From Lindgomyces ingoldianus (lineage: Eukaryota > Ascomycota > Dothideomycetes > Pleosporales > Lindgomycetaceae), in the NCBI RefSeq assembly GCF_010093535.1, contig NW_022985170.1:910016-974015 (forward strand): 64,000 nt of DNA. The letters run 5' to 3'. The notes below the pieces were generated by a model that was not told where the DNA came from, did not search any database, and saw only the letters and a list, made by a program, of their open reading frames with translations. Both the position numbers and the translations under genes were made by a program. Below, one piece after another: positions 59,619 through 64,000 of this stretch (positions are counted from its first letter, which is position 1; each line of letters begins with the position of its first letter).

Positions 59619-60454
59619 ATGCCACCAAAAAATTTAAACAGAGTTGCGAAGCGAGCTGCAGCAACTTCGAAAACTAGATCAATACGAAGCTCAAGCTCAA
59701 ATTCAAAGACAACCGCACCAGCCCAAGCAGTCCTCGAAGCAGGAGCTGCAAAAATGGCCCCCAAGACAACCACAACCGCCACCTCTTCCAACGACGCCGC
59801 ACCCCCACCCGGTCCAGTCTACTTTTGGCGTCCACACGACCACAACGGCTATCTAGGCCAATGGTACTCGTCCGAGTTCACACATGAAGGATGCACCTAT
59901 GCAACCGCTGAGATGTGGATGATGGTTGGCAAAGCGCGGTTATTCGGCGACGAGGAGGTCGCGAGTATGATGCTGGCAACGACGGATCCGAAGACGCATA
60001 AGAAGCTTGGGCGTGAGGTAAGGGGGTTTGATGAGAAGGTTTGGAACTTGAGTAAGTAAACACTACCTCTTTTTTTGCTATTCTGAGTGGGTTTTATTTG
60101 ATTTGATTTTGCTTGGTTTTGGGGGAGAAGGGGATTGAGTAAGAGTGTGGTTGCTGATGTGTTACAGATCGCCTCCGTATTGTGGAAGAAGGCAATTATC
60201 TCAAGTTCACTATCAGTGCTGAGGCAGATGCGTTGAGGAAAATGCTGCTTGAGACTGGGGATAGGGAGTTGGTGGAAGCGAGTCCGATGGATAGGATTTG
60301 GGGTGTAGGGCTTGGTGAGAAGAATGCTGGGAAGAATAGGCATAGGTGGGGTTTAAACTTGTTGGGAAAGGCGTTGATGAATGTGAGGGGGAGGTTGAGG
60401 GAGGAGGAGGGGGTTAAGGAAGGGGGAAAGAAGACAGAGGGGGAGAAGAAATAG
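59619..60454 (+). CDS. NADAR-domain protein (YbiA/RibX-like)
   Basis: Two exons, 59619-60051 and 60168-60454 (116-bp intron, phase 1), give 239 aa. The first 65 residues are Lys/Ala/Ser/Thr-rich and may act as a targeting or disordered extension. The NADAR domain shows GYLGQWYSSEFTHEGCTYAT, AEMWMMVGKARLFGD, DPKTHKKLGREVRGFDEKVW, and after the splice YLKFTISAEADALRKMLLET, LVEASPMDRIWGVGL and LNLLGKALMNVRGRL. Bacterial NADAR enzymes hydrolyse N-glycosidic bonds, for example ribosylated or ADP-ribosyl nucleobases; in fungi the substrate is unproven. The conserved E in EAS and D in MDRIWG are present. C-terminal tail is Lys/Glu-rich. Confidence 0.88.
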
Positions 60455-60879
60455 GAGGTTGGTAGGAGCATGAGGGGAAAAGAGGGAGGAGAGAATATTT
60501 GTCAGATAGCTGGATCAGATTGGCTTGAGAGGAGATTGCAGACTTGACATGGTTTGAAGAACAGTCAGGGTTATCGTGGTTGTGGTTAGATATTCTCCGA
60601 CTACGTAGTCTTGTTCGTTGACGAGCACTGGTAATCTGGGAACGGCCATCGAATTAGACAGCATGCATTATGTATGGTTCCTGCAGAGGAAAGCACAACA
60701 CAGCAGTCTGAAAATTACCTCGCGAGTATTAATCATTACTGGAAATTGTCACCTAGCATGGAACGTGACAGGGTAATACATCCCGTTAGCGCTCTCCCAA
60801 CTTTCAGTACGAGGGTTAACAGATAGGCTTTACCCTAGTTGGGTTCCACGTTCTGTGATGCCATACCGCACATACCACA

Positions 60880-61953
60880 TCACAGTATAACACAGCTCTT
60901 ACGAGGCTGTCTCACAAAGAAACCGTTATCGTCACTCCACGGCCAGAATAGCAGGTCAGGATGGTCATCTGCCAGTCGCTCGGGAACAATCTCAATATCT
61001 TCATTTACATCCCGATCTTCAGGAACCGGCTGGAGATTGTCAAAGCACAACGCCCTTCGAAGACGCTCCTTCTCTATACCCACACTCTGCTCGGTCCATT
61101 GACGAACCTCTGTACTCATACGGTGCTTGTTTTTGGCCGTCCATGCCTGAAGGCGCTTTTCGCGGGCGCGAGCCATCTTGGTGTTAAGATGGTCGAAGAG
61201 GAACACGTTGGTTACAGCGACTATGTCCTCGGAATATGTGCGCTTCTTCTTCTGCTTCTTCCCCCTGTTCAACGCACGATTCATGAATTCTTGCTCGCGG
61301 AAGAAAGCCGAGTACGTCTGTCGCCAGTCAAACGACACCTCACGACTTTCACAGTCGACAACTAGATCAACCAGCTCAGTATCATTGACCTCGTCGACAA
61401 CCTTGATGAAGTGCGGCGGTCTATCTCCACGGCCTATCGACGTTAGGTTCCGCAGTTGCAGCAGATATGTCTTCTTCCCGTCAGCGTCTAACCAGTTCCT
61501 TAGCCGGGCATGTTCTCTTTCCCACAACGGGGGTTCTTGAGAAGGCTGGCTCTTGCCTAGGATCAACGGCAGCGCCTTCCTCATCTCCTGGCAATGGCGC
61601 TCTATAAACGGTACCCAGCCCCTGACGGAGCCCCAGACATAACAACACTCCATCTGCTTAATGGGCTTGTAAGCGCGCTGCACAAAGACAGCGCGCAGTC
61701 CGTCGTCAGAAAGCCGGTCGAAGACCATGGGGATGTGGATGTAGCCGTTCAGGGGCCCAGGCCGACTATGGATATCACTGTAGTGCAGGTCAATAAACGT
61801 GTTCTGGAGGATGCCATGGCGGAAGAAGTCGTCGACGCAGTCACGCAGGAAGCGCGAGACGTTGCGGCAGGTCGACCACAGCAGGTTCGGATCGTCTGCG
61901 TACGCGAAGACAAGCAGCCAGATGTCGAGGGGCAGTGCCGGCGTCGTGGCCAT
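60880..61953 (-). CDS. F-box-like protein with C-terminal CaaX box
   Basis: Intronless, 357 aa. The N-terminus LPLDIWLLVFAYADDPNLLW, then STCRNVSRFLRDCVDDFF, resembles a fungal F-box fold, which would bind Skp1 in an SCF ubiquitin ligase. The middle has no Leu-rich repeats; it is mixed helix and strand with a basic block (RGKKQKKKR, near residue 235) and charged helices. The final four residues are CVIL, a CaaX box with Leu at the last place, which favours geranylgeranylation, so the protein is probably attached to a membrane. F-box assignment is by pattern and is not certain. Its promoter is shared with the divergent Zn2Cys6 gene. Confidence 0.75.
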   Translation of the reverse strand: MATTPALPLDIWLLVFAYADDPNLLWSTCRNVSRFLRDCVDDFFRHGILQNTFIDLHYSDIHSRPGPLNGYIHIPMVFDRLSDDGLRAVFVQRAYKPIKQMECCYVWGSVRGWVPFIERHCQEMRKALPLILGKSQPSQEPPLWEREHARLRNWLDADGKKTYLLQLRNLTSIGRGDRPPHFIKVVDEVNDTELVDLVVDCESREVSFDWRQTYSAFFREQEFMNRALNRGKKQKKKRTYSEDIVAVTNVFLFDHLNTKMARAREKRLQAWTAKNKHRMSTEVRQWTEQSVGIEKERLRRALCFDNLQPVPEDRDVNEDIEIVPERLADDHPDLLFWPWSDDNGFFVRQPRKSCVIL

Positions 61954-62436
61954 GATCTAATCCTGCCAATATTGCAATACTGGAATACTGGAATACTGGA
62001 ATATACGGCACTGGAATGCTGGGGGCCGGGTACTCTCGAGGGGGGGCACGGCGATAAGGGGGCTGCTCAGCGGGCTCGGAGTGGCAGCGACGCCTGGGTG
62101 AATCCAGAAATGCGCCTGCGACTTATTGCAACGGGGAAGGCACGCTGCAGGGCTGGAGGCAGTGTCGAGGGGACATAATATAACGACCTGGGGAAGGAGT
62201 GCGATGCCTACCGGCCCGGCTTTTACCAGCGCCCCTCGGCCCAATCAGGGGGCGCCGCGCGGGGAGGAGGTGCGGAGGCGGGCAGCGCGCATCACGTGGG
62301 CCCGCTGTTGGTCGTGGCTTCTCAATTTCTCGTTCGACCTCATATCTGGTGAGAGCGACCCAGCGCGGCCATTACGACGACGCAGCTGTCTTCAGCGCCC
62401 GCAAGAGCTGCTGTTCACTGTCCTAAATCTGCTATC
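61954..62436. promoter_or_regulatory. Divergent promoter with 8-bp tandem repeat
   Basis: 483 bases between two start codons read in opposite directions. Next to the F-box start, TGGAATAC or close variants are repeated about three times (61977-62005). The rest is GC-rich. Shared regulation is possible but not shown. Confidence 0.5.
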
Positions 62437-64000
62437 ATGTCGACAATGATCACGTTCGCTGCGAACAACGAGTTCTTCAGGAAGCGGAAGCGTGCGTCTT
62501 TGAGCTCATCCACCTCAGCCTCGCGCGCCTCACTAACGTTGCTTTTGAAGGCGTCCACCGCGCATGTGAATCGTGCAAGAAGCGAAGGGTTTGTCTCCGC
62601 CTCCCCCAGAAACCCAGCTCTGTGGCTTGTTCCTCTGACCATCCATTCAGAAGCGATGCAGCCATACCTTCGACGACGATGCCGATGCCGGAAGCTCTAC
62701 CAAAAGCGGCCACTCCGGTGGGAATCCAACCTCAGACCCAGGGGCTTTCCATCTGAACCATCATCATCATGATCCCAGGGTGCCCCGAGACTATCCTCAG
62801 AATCATGGGCTCCAGAATTCTAACATGCCCCCCCTCAGCCCGAGAGAGAACCCGCGTGCCCAGACACCCCCTAACTTTTTGGGCTATCTGAACCCTGAGG
62901 CTGTCCTTAGGGAGCAGGTCCACTCTGTCCATGAACGAGGAAAGTCGAATCACTCCCCTATTCTCCCCCCTATTGGCCAGTGGGTCGAGGGTCAAGATGG
63001 AAGGGCCCCGAATCTCCCCGGTCAACCTCAAGAATCCACGGCACGACTGAACGAGACTAGTCCTCAGACTACTCAGGAGGCCACTGTCCAGCGAGCACTT
63101 CAATCGTACCTTGATGCAGTAGGTGTGGCTATACTGCCTCCTCGGAAGGACCAGGATGCTCTTCTCGACATCTACTTCGCCTACGTTCAGCCACTGCTTC
63201 CGATCGTTGACAAAAACCTTTTCTCAGCCCAGTATAGCCAACAGACAGAACCTCGTTTGTTAATGCAAGCAATATGCATTGTAGCATCTAAACATGGCGA
63301 TGCTGCACCACACCTGTGTCTAGAGGATGATGCCCGTATGCTGCCCCGAGAGTTCTCCCAGCGGCTCTACAACGCCGTCATTGCTGGTATCGAGGCTAAA
63401 CTAGAGAAGAATCGAGTTGTACTGATTCAAGTTTTGGCTCTAATATCACTCCATTGCGAAGGTCCAGACGGCGCTGAACAGGCCTCCATGCATCTTGCCC
63501 AAGCGATTCACCATGCACATACCTTTGGTCTTCAGTTTGGACACCAATGGAAGAACCAGAAGTCAGATTCCCAGGAGAATCTTGAAGATCTATTCTGGTG
63601 CCTTTGGAGCCTTGACAAGATAAACGCCTGCATGAATGGACGGCCGCTCATCATGCATGACCGAGACAATAGCTTAAGCAGGCTGCCATCGGATCCCGAG
63701 AAGAGATCAAGCCCTTTTGGAGTTTGGCTTCAAATCTCGGAAATGCTTGACAAGGTCATCGACTACTACCGCCCTGGTCGAGCTGTTGAAGAGACCGGTT
63801 GGGAAGGCGACGACTTCCTCGGTTTTGAGGAGATGGTTGGAGATGGGGAGGATAAACTGGACGGTCCTATCATGAGTACGCATCTGCGAACCTACCTACC
63901 CCCCATGAAACTAACGTATACAGACCTCCTGTCACTATACCACCACACCATGTGCATGGCCAGTCATAAGTCACTCTCAATCAATGATCCCGTCAAATCA
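62437..64000 (+). CDS. Zn2Cys6-type fungal transcription factor (partial, runs off the window)
   Basis: Exons 62437-62491, 62551-62588, 62651-63875 and 63924 onward; introns are 59, 62 and 48 bp, with phases agreeing. The basic start (FFRKRKR) leads to a half zinc cluster VHRACESCKKRRKRCSHT, split over three exons: C-x2-C-x6-C is clear, but the second cysteine triplet is not found in the next 60 residues. The protein then has a Pro-rich linker with FLGYLNPEAVLREQV, and the fungal-trans middle homology region (DIYFAYVQPLLPIVDKNLFS, HGDAAPHL, LFWCLWSLDKINACMNGRP). Such factors are nuclear DNA-binding regulators; the target genes are not known. About 435 codons are present and the C-terminus lies beyond 64000. 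Confidence 0.85.

Overview
The window is nuclear DNA of a filamentous ascomycete (Pezizomycotina). The evidence is many short introns (about 47-62 bp) with GT..AG ends and CTAAC/CTGAC-type branch sites, 200-350-codon genes packed on both strands, and recognisable fungal families (Not1, AP-2 alpha, an Imp2/Cdc15-type F-BAR protein, PTH11-like rhodopsin-domain protein, fungal UbiA family, Zn2Cys6 factor, small Cys-rich DUF7871-like protein). I cannot fix the class or genus from the sequence alone. All gene models below were spliced by hand, and phases and lengths were checked arithmetically.

Layout. 0.6-8.3 kb: an Asteroid/XPG-fold nuclease-like protein, a small single-pass membrane protein, a lipid-kinase (DAGK-fold) protein, and a five-exon NAD(P)-dependent reductase with a GC-AG intron. 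8.3-12.5 kb: a gene-poor stretch ending in a 933-bp non-autonomous DNA transposon with perfect 20-bp inverted repeats and an 8-bp target duplication. 12.5-31.7 kb: a DUF1203 protein, a BTB protein, an F-BAR/SH3 cytokinesis protein (1039 aa), the CCR4-NOT scaffold Not1 (2296 aa) and a seven-TM rhodopsin-domain protein. 31.7-35.4 kb: decayed sequence including a broken BTB gene. 35.4-41.8 kb: a DUF676/ROG1-type lipase and a large disordered protein with a C-terminal six-cysteine motif. 42-54 kb: accessory-looking DNA with a second, different 769-bp transposon, a UbiA-family gene, an MFS transporter broken by two nonsense codons, an intact multi-TM protein and a broken F-box-like gene. 54-64 kb: a tiny 12-cysteine metallothionein-like gene, AP-2 alpha, a NADAR-domain protein, an F-box-like protein ending in a CaaX box, and a divergent Zn2Cys6 transcription factor running off the end.

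The housekeeping genes (Not1: mRNA decay and transcription; AP-2 alpha: endocytosis; F-BAR: septation) do not form one pathway. The most unusual content is the pair of hAT-like miniature elements with intact target duplications, the decaying genes between 31.7 and 54 kb (possibly the remains of a small secondary-metabolite locus around UbiA), and several protein-level oddities: the modular Cys-rich gene with phase-1 symmetric exons, the CaaX-ended F-box protein, the half zinc cluster and the unnamed Cys-motif protein. I found no CRISPR array, rRNA or tRNA gene, nor any clearly new multi-gene system.
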